From a bacterium D16-50 (GTDB lineage: Bacteria > Bacillota > Clostridia > Lachnospirales > Lachnospiraceae): a DNA stretch of 64,000 nt. The position numbers and the translations under genes are program-made. The notes below the pieces were generated by a model, which was not told the DNA's origin, made no database searches, and was given only the letters and a program-made list of their open reading frames with translations. This document shows, piece by piece, positions 8,972-17,610 of this stretch (position 1 is the first letter of the stretch; each line of letters opens with the position of its first letter). The DNA lies in the NCBI GenBank assembly GCA_003612485.1, contig RAZA01000014.1, positions 1 to 64,000 of the forward strand, given 5' to 3'.

Positions 8972-9185
8972 GGCAAATTCCCATTTGTCGGGGAAAATCA
9001 GAACAGAAAAATGATATAAAAACTGAATATTGCTTGTTTTTGGTAGCGATTTATCCTAATGGGAAAATCAGCTACTTTTTTTATTTTCAGAAACTATTAA
9101 CACAACTACAGAAAGAATGAGGTATCAAAATGATTGAGAGCAAAAATGACACAAGCAAAAACTTAGAAAAGGCATTGCAAGCATT

Positions 9186-10138
9186 GAAATAGGCGCAACA
9201 GCCAAGAGCACGCCAAGAAGTGGCGCAAGGATTTAGCCGACACAATCAATGCCACCAATGAGCAGTTGGGGATTTCGGTTCATTGGGAACACCGCTCTTT
9301 TAAGGAACAGGGGATTGACAGAGAGCCAACAATCCATATCGGGGCGGTTGCCAACGCTTTAGAGCGTAAGGGCATACAGACCGAGAGGGGAAACATCAAT
9401 CGGGAAATCATCAAGAACAATATGCTGTTGGAACAGGCAAAAGAAATGCTCATGCTTGCCAAGCAGGAACTTCACAGCGCACAGTACGCCAAGATTAAGA
9501 GTACAGCGGTCAGCGTGAAGAATGAAGTCATGGAGATGATTGCAAAAGTGAGGGAGCGCAAAGGCAGACTTGACTTGCCGATTGTCAGCGGAAAGCACCT
9601 AAGAAGAATATCCGACAGAACCGCCTTGCAGTCAGCCGACAATGCGGAGAAATTCATCACGACAAGGAAGATAGACAGCTTTGAGAGCCTTGCGAAATTT
9701 ACAGAGGACAGGGAGCAGAAATATCAGCAGTTGGAAACGGTACATCTTTCCAAGGGGCAGAAACTAAACCGATTAAAGGAACTGTCAAAAATGTATGCCC
9801 TCTATGCGCCAATCCAAGCCACTTATAAAGAGAGCCAATCGCTCAAAGGATTTGCGAAAATGAAATAAGATAAGGAGCATAAGGACAGCTTATTGAAGTA
9901 CGCCGAATTAAAGGAGCGTATGCAGAGCCTTTTACAGAATGGCGAGAAGCTAATGCCGAAACAGTGGAAAGCGGAGATACAGTCTTTGCAGTCTGAATAT
10001 GACAGTATCGGCAGGGAGCAGACCAAGACCGCCACAGAATTAGCTTATGCCGAGGTAATCGGCTATAACAAGAAGAACCTTGAGAGGGAGCTTCAAAATG
10101 AGAGCCGACAGCACAATAAACAACAAAGCAGGACTTAA
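9186..10138 (+). pseudogene. Relaxase (MobA/MobL type) C-terminal remnant, 5' truncated and interrupted by in-frame TAA
   Basis: The open frame begins after a TGA around 9185 and reads through WRKDLADTINATNEQLG, then HWEHRSFKEQGI and PTIHIGAVANALERKG, which are hallmark segments of MobA/MobL relaxases just after the catalytic domain. A coiled-coil region follows. TAA at 9866-9868 breaks the frame, which resumes unshifted (DKEHKDSLLKYAELKERM) to the stop at 10138. The His-rich relaxase active site that should precede this is absent, so the gene cannot nick DNA. The short reading frame at 9130-9192 just before it is too degraded to name. Confidence 0.8.
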
Positions 10139-10263
10139 GCGGAGGGAGGAAGAAATTTAATGTGAGTTTTATTGTAAAGGCAGACGCTTTTTTGTATAAT
10201 AGAGATACAGTAGGAGCAAGCTGTATTGTATTTTCTGCTGAATTGCAATAGCGAGGTGGTAAA

Positions 10264-11118
10264 ATGGCACAAAACACGCCGAAGCGTAAAATAAAAGACA
10301 GCGTGTTCACAAATTTATTTCAGGACAAAAAATATCTGCTCCGACTGTATAAGGCACTCCACCCAGAGGACAGTAATGCAACAGAAGAAGATATAAAAGA
10401 TGTTACTATCAAACACATACTGGTAGACGCAGACTATAATGATCTTGGATTTTCGATTGGCGGCAGACTTGTCATTCTGGTTGAAAGTCAGTCAACATGG
10501 ACATTGAATATTATAATACGTGCGCTGATGTATCTGATACAGACATATCACGATTTTTTCAAGCGCACCAAGCAAAATCTGTATGGCTCTAAAAAAGTGA
10601 ATATGCCAAAACCTGAACTGTATGTGATATTTACGGGAGAAAAACCGAAGAACCCACCCGACATCATATCACTTTCAAAAGACTTTTTTAACGGTGAAAA
10701 GATAGCGGTAGACGCAGAGGTCAAGGTACTTTATCAAGAGGACGAGGGCAACATAATCGGGCAGTATATTATTTTCTGTAAGGTATATAATGAGCAGAGA
10801 AAGAAACATGGTCAGACAAAGGAAGCGGTAACGGAAACAATCCGTATCTGTAAAGACAGAAACGTGTTGAAAGAATATCTTGAAAGTAAAGAACAGGAGG
10901 TTGTAGACATTATGATGACATTGTTTGATGATGAGCAGGTTTTGGAAGCATATGCAGAGGATATTAAAAACAATGAGGCAAGAAAAACGGCAAAAAGAAA
11001 TGCGATTACTATGTTGGAAAAAGGACGAATTTCAGTAGAAGAAATACTAACTTTTTTCCCTGAGTTGACATCAGATGATGTAAAAGAAATTGAAAAAGAG
11101 ATTATGCAGTTAGCATAA
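10264..11118 (+). CDS. Rpn family recombination-promoting nuclease / putative transposase (PD-(D/E)XK)
   Basis: A 284-residue protein that starts with the family's KRKIKDSVFTNLF segment (residues 8-20). The VILVESQST strand near residue 75 contains the Glu-x-Gln of the nuclease core. Further family features are an ELYVIFTGE strand near 117 and an ALMYLIQTYH helix. The variable C-terminal helices (SVEEILTFFPELTSDDVKEIEKE) are typical of Rpn/YhgA-like proteins. These enzymes promote RecA-independent recombination and are often carried by, or scattered with, mobile DNA. The gene is intact, with GAGGTGG before the ATG and a good terminator behind it. GC content is intermediate between the AT-rich cassette and the chromosome. 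Confidence 0.85.
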   Translation: MAQNTPKRKIKDSVFTNLFQDKKYLLRLYKALHPEDSNATEEDIKDVTIKHILVDADYNDLGFSIGGRLVILVESQSTWTLNIIIRALMYLIQTYHDFFKRTKQNLYGSKKVNMPKPELYVIFTGEKPKNPPDIISLSKDFFNGEKIAVDAEVKVLYQEDEGNIIGQYIIFCKVYNEQRKKHGQTKEAVTETIRICKDRNVLKEYLESKEQEVVDIMMTLFDDEQVLEAYAEDIKNNEARKTAKRNAITMLEKGRISVEEILTFFPELTSDDVKEIEKEIMQLA

Positions 11119-11157
11119 TCGACAAAACAATTTAATATCAAAATAACAGCGTAAAGG

Positions 11158-11195
11158 CGCATGGAACAGTAAATTTGTAAGCCATGCGTTTTTTT
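11158..11195 (+). terminator. Rho-independent terminator after the Rpn gene
   Basis: CGCATGG (11158-11164) pairs with CCATGCG (11182-11188) and is followed by a run of seven T, 40 bp after the Rpn stop codon. Confidence 0.7.
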
Positions 11196-11213
11196 GCGCC
11201 CAAAAGGAGGAAC

Positions 11214-11414
11214 ATGAGCGACAATATTCAAACTAATGCCATAGGGCGATTAACGCCCTGTTTGCAAAAGAAGATTGATAAAACAACCTACTTAGTCGAG
11301 GTACATTTTTCTGATACGAGTACCCAAAGCGTAGAGGACAAGTTAAAGCGTGTTATTCTCCACGACTTAGAGCATGGGAAACAGGGCAGACCAAGAAAAA
11401 GTGATGGAAAATGA
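11214..11414 (+). CDS. Transposon-encoded protein TnpW-like
   Basis: A 66-residue protein. It has the Lys-Lys-Ile-x-Lys-Thr-Thr-Tyr-Leu-Val strand followed by HFSDTSTQSVEDKLKRVI, which I recognise from small TnpW-type proteins of Firmicutes mobilizable transposons. The start was taken at the ATG behind AGGAGG (5-nt gap); an earlier in-frame ATG lies inside the preceding terminator. It usually sits next to relaxase and recombinase genes. Here the relaxase is broken and no recombinase remains, so it is a stranded remnant. The junction with chromosomal DNA lies just after it, before 11473. Confidence 0.7.
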   Translation: MSDNIQTNAIGRLTPCLQKKIDKTTYLVEVHFSDTSTQSVEDKLKRVILHDLEHGKQGRPRKSDGK

Positions 11415-11472
11415 TGAATACGTCCTTGACAAGCAGCAACAGGAGCTTCGTTTTCGTTATTTCCGGCGCTGC

Positions 11473-12528
11473 TTATTTTCTGTATGCTGTGATCAACAGA
11501 TCATCCTCCACGCCATGGAACATGGTCCGGCCAAAGTCTTCGCCGTAATTTTCATGAAATTCATCCAGAAGTTCATGGATGGCCTTTTCATGGGCATCCT
11601 TGGGCACGTGTGTCTGGTCGGAAAATCCTCTATTTATAATTCTGGGTAAAAAGCCGTCCTCCAATGTGGTCTCATAAGGAGTGCCTCTTGGAATCAGCTT
11701 TTCTTCCCTTGTGGAAAATAGACCGCTGCAGAGCTGATCCCGGTCAAATTTCCAGCTGTATTTTTTCGGCAGGATTCCCTGAGGCATAAGCTTTTGCCAA
11801 TATCCGTTGTAAAAGGCATTTACCAGTTGGCTATATTTTTCGTTGTCAGCTTGTATTTGCGCCTCATTGTACTTGGGGGGATGCCCGTTCTCCTGATGGG
11901 ATAGGTCGCTTCTTAGGTTCTTTCCGGGCCTATCGTCCTGACAAATAAAGCATCCGCCTTTTTTCAAGATGCGGTATATTTCGCAAAGGACTTTCTGAGG
12001 ATTGGAAATCAGGTGCAGCATGCTGTTTGCCGTAACAATATCGACGCTTTCGTCGGCAAGGGGAATTGCCAAGGCGTTCATACGGCACAAGGTGACGTTT
12101 TCGAGAGAAATATGATTGTGGGCCGCTTTCTCCTGCAGCAGGCGCAGCATAGTGTTGGAGATGTCCCCGGCGATGAGTCTGGCGCCGTTTTTGGCGCAGG
12201 GTACAGTGAAGCATCCGTCTCCGCAGGCTAGGTCCAGAATTATTTTGTCGGGATCCGCGGACAGCTGGGCAGCCTCTTGACCGGAAGAAATAAGGGAAGA
12301 GACTTCTTCGGCAAACAATACATCTCTTTCTTCTAATAGATATTTTCTGCTGCCGGAATAGTTCTCGCCTATGTGCTCATAGCCTATGTATTTGTCCTTG
12401 TCCCCGTCTATCACCATGTCCGGCGCGTCGGTAAACTGCCAGATATGATTCAAGCGAGGGATGGTGTGGCCGCAGAAACTGCAGGAGGGAAGGGTCATTT
12501 TGCTGTTGCATTTGGGGCATAGAAACAT
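11473..12528 (-). CDS. SAM-dependent class I methyltransferase with N-terminal zinc ribbon
   Basis: A 351-residue protein. The N-terminus has CPKC (residues 4-7) and CSFC (residues 15-18), a zinc ribbon as in RlmA-like enzymes. Motif I is LDLACGDGCF near residue 93. A post-I acidic loop (AGDIS), a motif IV-like DIVTANSMLHL and a motif VI region around ILKKGGCF follow, the usual order in class I methyltransferases. The substrate is not predictable. The start at ATG 12528 is preceded by GAGGAG, which sits next to the end of proC, so it is the last gene of a proB-proA-proC-methyltransferase operon. Its own 3' end abuts the decayed mobile element, but the C-terminus looks complete. Confidence 0.8.
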   Translation of the reverse strand: MFLCPKCNSKMTLPSCSFCGHTIPRLNHIWQFTDAPDMVIDGDKDKYIGYEHIGENYSGSRKYLLEERDVLFAEEVSSLISSGQEAAQLSADPDKIILDLACGDGCFTVPCAKNGARLIAGDISNTMLRLLQEKAAHNHISLENVTLCRMNALAIPLADESVDIVTANSMLHLISNPQKVLCEIYRILKKGGCFICQDDRPGKNLRSDLSHQENGHPPKYNEAQIQADNEKYSQLVNAFYNGYWQKLMPQGILPKKYSWKFDRDQLCSGLFSTREEKLIPRGTPYETTLEDGFLPRIINRGFSDQTHVPKDAHEKAIHELLDEFHENYGEDFGRTMFHGVEDDLLITAYRK

Positions 12529-12547
12529 ATCGGCATCTCCTCTCATT

Positions 12548-13369
12548 TCATTTTAATTCCAGAGTTTTTTCGTAGGCGGCTATCACGGCATTCATGACCG
12601 CTCCCCGGAATCCGGCCTCCTCCAGCTTTCTGACTCCCTGGATGGTGGTGCCTCCGGGGGAACAGACGGCGTCCTTCAGCAGGCCCGGATGCCGGCCGGA
12701 TTCCAGAGCCAGTCTGGCGGCGCCTGACAGCATCTGGGCGGCGAATTCCAGAGCCGAGGCTCTGGGCAGGCCGCAGGCCACGCCGCCGTCCGCAAGGGCT
12801 TCCAGAAAAAGATCCGCAAAGGCGGGGCCGCATCCGCATACTGCGGATCCCGCATCCATCAGCTGCTCAGGAAGGGGGCAGAACCGCCCGGCGCCGGCGC
12901 AGCTTTCCAGAAATATCTGCGTTTCCTTCTCCTCCACATCCGGGCTGCAGGAATATAGGATCATCCCCTCCCCCACGGAAACGGGGGTGTTGGGCATAAT
13001 GCGGATGACGGGATAGTCGCCTCCTGCCATCCTGCGGATATGGGCAATGGTCAGTCCGGCGGCCATGGTCACCAGCAGGAATCGATCCTGCCGGCCGGCC
13101 AGAACGGGGGCGATCTCCGATAGAAGCGTTTCCGTCATTTGGGGCTTCACGCCAAGGAAGATATAGCGGGCGCTCCGGGCCACGGCGTCGTTGTTTGATT
13201 GTACGGCGTTCAGCTCTCCGGCCAGCAGCCGGGATTTTTCGGATGTGCGGTTGGAGAGAAGGATCCGGGATCCGGGAACCTGCTTTCTCAGGGCTCTGGC
13301 CAGTGCGCCGCCCATGTTTCCCGTGCCGATGAAGCCGAAAAATTCTTGCTGGATGTCTTTGTTGTCCAT
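12548..13369 (-). CDS. proC: Pyrroline-5-carboxylate reductase
   Basis: A 273-residue enzyme that reduces pyrroline-5-carboxylate to proline with NAD(P)H, the last step of proline synthesis. The Rossmann loop GFIGTGNMGGAL lies at residues 11-22. NRTSEKS follows the second strand, and FLGVKPQ near residue 80 and RIMPNTP near 127 are family signatures. The C-terminal PGGTTIQGVRKLEEAGFRG segment forms the dimerisation and substrate region. The start at ATG 13369 has GGAGG 8 nt upstream; the longer open frame reading in from proA is a shadow. The gene follows proA by 37 bp in the same operon. The catalytic regions look complete and nothing is unusual. Confidence 0.95.
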   Translation of the reverse strand: MDNKDIQQEFFGFIGTGNMGGALARALRKQVPGSRILLSNRTSEKSRLLAGELNAVQSNNDAVARSARYIFLGVKPQMTETLLSEIAPVLAGRQDRFLLVTMAAGLTIAHIRRMAGGDYPVIRIMPNTPVSVGEGMILYSCSPDVEEKETQIFLESCAGAGRFCPLPEQLMDAGSAVCGCGPAFADLFLEALADGGVACGLPRASALEFAAQMLSGAARLALESGRHPGLLKDAVCSPGGTTIQGVRKLEEAGFRGAVMNAVIAAYEKTLELK

Positions 13370-13406
13370 CTTAGGAACCTCCGTTGATGTGGGATCGGTC
13401 AAGGCG

Positions 13407-14720
13407 TTACCGCACCTGCCCTTCTCCGTATATGACATATTTGCTGCTGGTAAGCTCCTCCAGCCCCATAGGCCCTCTGGCGTGCATCTTTTGGGTGGAG
13501 ATGCCGATCTCTGCCCCCAGACCGAACTCTCCCCCGTCGGTGAAGCGGGTGGAGGCATTGACATAGACCGCAGCTGCGTCCACCGCGTCCAAGAAGCGCT
13601 GGGCTTTGAAATAGTCGGCGGTGACGATGCTCTCGGAGTGGCCGGTGCCGTGGGCGTTGATGAAAGAGATTGCTTCCTCCGGATCCGCCACGGTGCGCAC
13701 CGCCAGAATATAATCATCATATTCCGTGTCCCAGTCTGCTTCCGTTGCAGGAACGGCCGGGGCTCCAAGGGATTTGAGCAGCGCCAATGCGGCTTCGTCG
13801 GCCCGCAGCTCCACATGATGCTGGGCCAGTAAGGGCAGAGCCTTTTCCCAGAAGGCTCCGGCCACGGCTTCGTGAACCAGAACGCATTCTGCGGCATTGC
13901 ACACCGAAGGACGGGAGCATTTGGCATTGTATAGGATTTTGGCCGCCATGTCAGGATCCGCGTCGCTGTCCACATAGATATGGCAGATTCCCTCGCCGGT
14001 GCGGATCACCGGAACGCTGGCCTCCTTGGAAACCGTGCGTATGAGCCCGGCGCCGCCTCTGGGAATCAGCACATCCACGTAGCCGTCCAGATGCATCAGC
14101 CGGTTTGCGGTTTCCCGGCTGGTGTCTTGTACCAGACAGATACAGTCTTGGGGCAGCCCCGCTTGCGCCAGAGCCTCCCGCATCAGAGCAGCGGCGCAGC
14201 GGTTGGAGCATATGGCCTCCTTTCCGCCCCGAAGGATACAGACATTGCCGGATTTTAAGCACAAGGCAGCCGCGTCTATGGTAACGTTTGGTCTGGCCTC
14301 GAAGATGATGGCGATCACGCCCAGAGGCACCCTTCTGCGGCCTATGATGAGTCCGTTTGGTCTGGTCTCCATCTTGTCCACCCTGCCGATAGGATCGGGA
14401 AGGGCTATGATCTGCCGGATTCCCTCTACGATTCCTGCAATTCGCTCCGGGGTCAGGGTCAGCCGGTCCAGAAGGGCGGGACGCATTCCGGCTTCCTTGG
14501 CGGCGGCCAGATCCAAGGCGTTGGCGGCCAGCCATTCCTCCTGACGATTGGAGAGAATTTCTGCCATGGCCCTCAGGGTGGCGTCCTTTTTTGCCGTTTT
14601 GGCGGTGGAGAGGATATAGGAGGCGGCCTTTGCGTTTTGGGCCTGCCTAAGCAAGGTGGTTTGTGCTATATCAGAGGTGCTATGGGGCTGGTTTTGTGAT
14701 GTGCTGTGGTGTGTGTTCAT
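13407..14720 (-). CDS. proA: Gamma-glutamyl phosphate reductase (glutamate-5-semialdehyde dehydrogenase)
   Basis: A 437-residue NADPH-dependent aldehyde dehydrogenase family enzyme that makes glutamate-5-semialdehyde, the second proline step. RRVPLGVIAIIFEARPN near residues 130-146 is diagnostic. ILRGGKEA follows, then VLIPRGGAGL and the catalytic Cys in SRPSVCNAAE near 270 (QRPGVCN is more usual). FTDGGEFGLGAEIGIST lies near the C-terminus. The start codon overlaps the proB stop by 4 bases (ATGA), giving translational coupling. The first 20 residues are Ser/Thr/Gln-rich and weakly conserved, so a slightly later start is possible. Confidence 0.95.
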   Translation of the reverse strand: MNTHHSTSQNQPHSTSDIAQTTLLRQAQNAKAASYILSTAKTAKKDATLRAMAEILSNRQEEWLAANALDLAAAKEAGMRPALLDRLTLTPERIAGIVEGIRQIIALPDPIGRVDKMETRPNGLIIGRRRVPLGVIAIIFEARPNVTIDAAALCLKSGNVCILRGGKEAICSNRCAAALMREALAQAGLPQDCICLVQDTSRETANRLMHLDGYVDVLIPRGGAGLIRTVSKEASVPVIRTGEGICHIYVDSDADPDMAAKILYNAKCSRPSVCNAAECVLVHEAVAGAFWEKALPLLAQHHVELRADEAALALLKSLGAPAVPATEADWDTEYDDYILAVRTVADPEEAISFINAHGTGHSESIVTADYFKAQRFLDAVDAAAVYVNASTRFTDGGEFGLGAEIGISTQKMHARGPMGLEELTSSKYVIYGEGQVR

Positions 14721-15529
14721 CGGGCGGCCTCCTTTGGGGCAAGAAATCTTGTGCCTACGTCCTGACCTTCTATAATCTCATAGAGCTTTTCCATGTCTGC
14801 TCCGTTGGCAATCACCATGTCGCATCCGGCGTCCATTGCGATGCGGGCGGCGGAAAGTTTGGTGGCCATGCCTCCTGTGCCCCGCCAAGAGCCTGCTCCG
14901 CCGGCCATCTGCATAATTTCCGGCGTCAGGGCGTCTACCTGATGGAGGAGTTTTGCGTGGGGGTCGGACTTGGGATCCGCGTCATAGAGGCCGTCTATAT
15001 CGCTGAGCAGTATCAGCAGATCAGCCCGGCAAAGCTTTGCCACGACGGCGGAGAGGGAATCATTGTCCCCAAGGATCTTCTGGCGTCCGGTTTCGATCTC
15101 GGCGGAGGAGACGGAGTCATTCTCGTTTACCACGGGGATGACTCCCATCTCCAGCAATGCGGAGAAGGTGCTCTGGAGATGCTTGGCCCTGCCGGAATCC
15201 TCCACATCATCCTCCGTCAGCAGGATCTGTGCGGCGGCCTGATTGTATTCCGCAAACAATTGGTCGAAAATATGCATCATGCGACACTGGCCTACGGCTG
15301 CCGCCGCCTGCTTCATCCGCAGATCCCGGGGACGCTCCGGCAGGCCCAGTCTGGCCGTTCCCGCCGCAATGGCCCCGGAAAATACCAAGATCACTTCATG
15401 TCCCGTTCCCCGAAGATCAGCCAGGATTCTTGCCAGCTGCGTCATCCGCCGCAGATTCGGCGCGCCGGATTCATGGGTCAGGGTGGAAGTTCCTGCTTTC
15501 ACTACCAGTCGTTGTCTGTCTTGTCTCAA
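14717..15529 (-). CDS. proB: Glutamate 5-kinase, short form without PUA domain
   Basis: A 270-residue amino-acid kinase that phosphorylates glutamate, the committed proline step. It shows VVKAGTSTLTHE at the N-terminus, VFSGAIAAG (usually SSGA) near residue 55, PVVNENDSVS near 140, LGDNDSLSAVVA near 160, and LLSDIDGLY followed by GTGGMATKLSAA near 215. It lacks the C-terminal PUA domain of the longer enterobacterial type, as in many Firmicutes. I chose TTG 15529 because AAGGAGG lies 8 nt upstream; an upstream ATG at 15586 has no such site. First gene of the operon. No T-box or attenuator was found in front of it. Confidence 0.93.
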   Translation of the reverse strand: MRQDRQRLVVKAGTSTLTHESGAPNLRRMTQLARILADLRGTGHEVILVFSGAIAAGTARLGLPERPRDLRMKQAAAAVGQCRMMHIFDQLFAEYNQAAAQILLTEDDVEDSGRAKHLQSTFSALLEMGVIPVVNENDSVSSAEIETGRQKILGDNDSLSAVVAKLCRADLLILLSDIDGLYDADPKSDPHAKLLHQVDALTPEIMQMAGGAGSWRGTGGMATKLSAARIAMDAGCDMVIANGADMEKLYEIIEGQDVGTRFLAPKEAAR

Positions 15530-15677
15530 GTGATGTGCCTCCTTGCGCTTTAAGCCATGTATGTCAGAAAAGATTTGTCTTCCCATTGTATACGCCGGGT
15601 TTTATTCAGTCTAGCATAGCGGGCTCCCCATGGCAAGGGGCTTTGGCGGCTTTTTTGGAGGCGGCTTTTTCAAAGCG

Positions 15678-15726
15678 GATTAATCCGGTCCGGACAAGGG
15701 GACGGCATATCAGGACCGGATTAATC
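15678..15726. repeat. 14-bp inverted repeat between the XRE gene and proB
   Basis: GATTAATCCGGTCC (15678-15691) and GGACCGGATTAATC (15713-15726) form a strong stem just after the stop of the minus-strand XRE-repeat gene. There is no clear U-run, so it is either a terminator with weak tail or a structured element. Confidence 0.5.
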
Positions 15727-15752
15727 TTAGGCATGTATTTGGGGAAGGGCCG

Positions 15753-16901
15753 TTAAATAAATGGGGCTATATGCTTTAAGGCGCTCAGATCCTTTTTCTG
15801 CATGATGGATTCGGCTATATTCTGTAAGGTATTTTGGGACAGAAAAGGGAAAAGGCAGGAAATCCTTGAGCCGGATATATCGCTGGCCAAGAGCTTGTTT
15901 GCCAGACGATCCAGAGTGGCTTTGCTTAAAAAGGGAGCCAGAGCGGTGATTCCCGGTATATCGCATTCCGGGTCGGCCCTCTCCACCAAGATGTCCAGAG
16001 TCTCTTTTGACAAAAAGGGAGCCAGTCCGGCCAGCTTCACCAGGCTACTGACATGGAGCTTTTCCAGAGCCAGAGAATTCAAGGTTTCGCGGCTCAAAAA
16101 GGGCGCAAGGGAGACGATTCCGCTCATGTCGCATTCCGGGTCAGCCCTTTCGATTAAGGTATCCAGAGTCTCCTTTGACAAGAAAGGGGCCAGTCCGGTG
16201 AGCTTTATCAGGCTGTTGACATGGAGCTTTTCCAGAGCCAGAGAATTCAGGGCGTCACGGCTCATAAAGGGCGCCAGAGAGAGGATTCCGTTCATGTCGC
16301 AATCAGGGTCGGAATTCATGACCAATGAATCCACAGCCTCTGTACTTAAGAATGGAGCGATGCTGACAATTTCTTTCAAGCTGGTGATGGTGGCTCTCTG
16401 AACCAGCTGATCCAGATATTTCGTGTTCAGAAAGGGAGCCAGTCCCATGATGGAAGAGAAATCAATCTTTCCGATTTCCCGAGACAGATTGTTTTCCACC
16501 ATAGTTTCTATATCGTTGGGGGGCAGAAGCGGTGCGATGCCGCAGAGTTCCGTGACAGTGACCTGCTGGGGGTCGTTTGCAGCTTCTGCCGAAGGCTCTT
16601 TGGACTCTTCGGAAGCTATGTTGTCCTTGTATACGGTGTTGGTGATGGCCGAGGAAGAGCCTCCGATGACCTTTCGGATGGTCTTGGCGGAGCTGTCCGT
16701 CCCCAAGAGTTCTTCATAGCTGATATGCAGGATCTGGCAGAGCTGCTCCAGTTTGGAGATGTCCGGCATGGAGTTGCCTCTTTCCCAGTTGGAGACAGCC
16801 TGATAGCTGACTTCCATGGCGTCCGCCAGATTCATCTGTGTCATGTTCTGTGAAATTCTTGCGTCTCTGATTGTGTGCGCTAATTGCATGGTATCAAACA
16901 T
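15753..16901 (-). CDS. XRE-family regulator with tandem 28-residue repeats
   Basis: A 382-residue protein. Residues 8-62 form a classic Cro/C1 HTH (MTQMNLADAMEVSYQAVSNW). A linker follows to about 110, then roughly ten repeats of about 28 residues with consensus hydrophobic-Ala-Pro-Phe-Leu-Ser-Lys-Glu-Thr-Leu-Asp-x-Leu run to the C-terminus. The central six copies alternate between two subtypes: one ends in a DPECD-type element, the other contains ALEKLHV. This gives a 56-residue (168-bp) higher-order unit at near-identity. The repeat tract probably folds as a helical solenoid for protein binding, making this a DNA-binding sensor or scaffold. No membrane segment is seen. The target is unknown; the 105-bp DNA repeats just upstream are candidates. 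The near-identical units suggest recent repeat expansion. Confidence 0.75.
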   Translation of the reverse strand: MFDTMQLAHTIRDARISQNMTQMNLADAMEVSYQAVSNWERGNSMPDISKLEQLCQILHISYEELLGTDSSAKTIRKVIGGSSSAITNTVYKDNIASEESKEPSAEAANDPQQVTVTELCGIAPLLPPNDIETMVENNLSREIGKIDFSSIMGLAPFLNTKYLDQLVQRATITSLKEIVSIAPFLSTEAVDSLVMNSDPDCDMNGILSLAPFMSRDALNSLALEKLHVNSLIKLTGLAPFLSKETLDTLIERADPECDMSGIVSLAPFLSRETLNSLALEKLHVSSLVKLAGLAPFLSKETLDILVERADPECDIPGITALAPFLSKATLDRLANKLLASDISGSRISCLFPFLSQNTLQNIAESIMQKKDLSALKHIAPFI

Positions 16902-16910
16902 ATTGTCCTC

Positions 16911-17243
16911 CTGATTAATAGTTCCGTCTCTACGCTACGACGCCCCTGCTGGGAAGAATTTCTGGCCTCAAAGTACATGCGGCCATAAATCCTTCCGGGC
17001 GTCTGCGCTACGAGACTGATTAATAGTTCCGTCTCTACGCTTCGACGCCTTTGCTGGGAAGAATTTCTGGCCTCAAAGTACATGCGGCCATAAATCCTTC
17101 CGGGCGTCTGCGCTACGAGACTGATTAATAGTTCCGTCTCTGCGCTTTCGACGCCCCTGCTGGGAAGAATTTCTGGCCTCAAAGTACGTGCGGCCATAAA
17201 TCCTTCCGGGCGTCTGTGCTGGGAGACTGATTAATAGTTCCGT
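16911..17243. repeat. Three 105-bp tandem repeats upstream of the XRE-repeat gene
   Basis: Copies at 16911-17015, 17016-17120 and 17121-17226 each begin CTGATTAATAGTTCCGTCTC and contain TTCTGGCCTCAAAGTAC. A fourth starts at 17227 and breaks off after 17 bases. Copies differ at few positions, with one single-base insertion in the third. The first copy begins 10 bp before the XRE start codon, so the whole array lies in its promoter and leader region. An open frame crosses the array on the minus strand but has no ribosome binding site. Confidence 0.9.
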
Positions 17244-17342
17244 TTTTTAGTTTTGTCTCTGGGCTGCAGTATGCGTGGCGCCGGCCGGCTCAAGCATGGT
17301 TTCAGTATAACCCATTTGGGCGGCAATGGGAATAAAACAATG

Positions 17343-17380
17343 CTTGAGTTGGTTTTTTGGCGAAAAAAGGGCAACTCAAG
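17343..17380. repeat. Hairpin upstream of galK
   Basis: CTTGAGTTG (17343-17351) pairs with CAACTCAAG (17372-17380), with an inner TTTTTT/AAAAAA pairing. It may be the terminator of an RNA or a regulatory hairpin. The remaining 17244-17610 has a TATAAT at 17550-17555 that could be the galK -10 box, with only a poor -35, and no gene. Confidence 0.4.
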
Positions 17381-17610
17381 GACTGGTTGAGGCCTGCCGG
17401 GATGGGGTTGGGATGGGCGGCGCATGGATGTCTGAGGCACTGTGCCAAGGACGCGGGAGTGGCGGGGAGTGGCGGGGAGCGTCCGGAACAGAAAACATTT
17501 TGACAGCTTCAATCAACAAATAAATCTGGAATGGGGGGTGGCTTTCGTGTATAATAAATAATATGCATAGGAGGTGCGGCGCAGGGGCGGCTGCACGGAA
17601 CGGAGGGAAT

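Noticed and set aside
11374..11649. A 91-codon frame reading from TnpW into the end of the methyltransferase gene
   Set aside because: Most of it is antisense to the methyltransferase C-terminus, and it crosses the element junction.
12548..13975. A long open frame containing proC with 200 extra N-terminal codons
   Set aside because: The extra part is an off-frame reading of proA; proC has its own good start at 13369.
16880..17197. A 105-codon frame with a repeated 35-residue unit across the 105-bp DNA repeats
   Set aside because: 105 is a multiple of 3, so any open frame repeats. No binding site, no known family, and it overlaps the XRE start.
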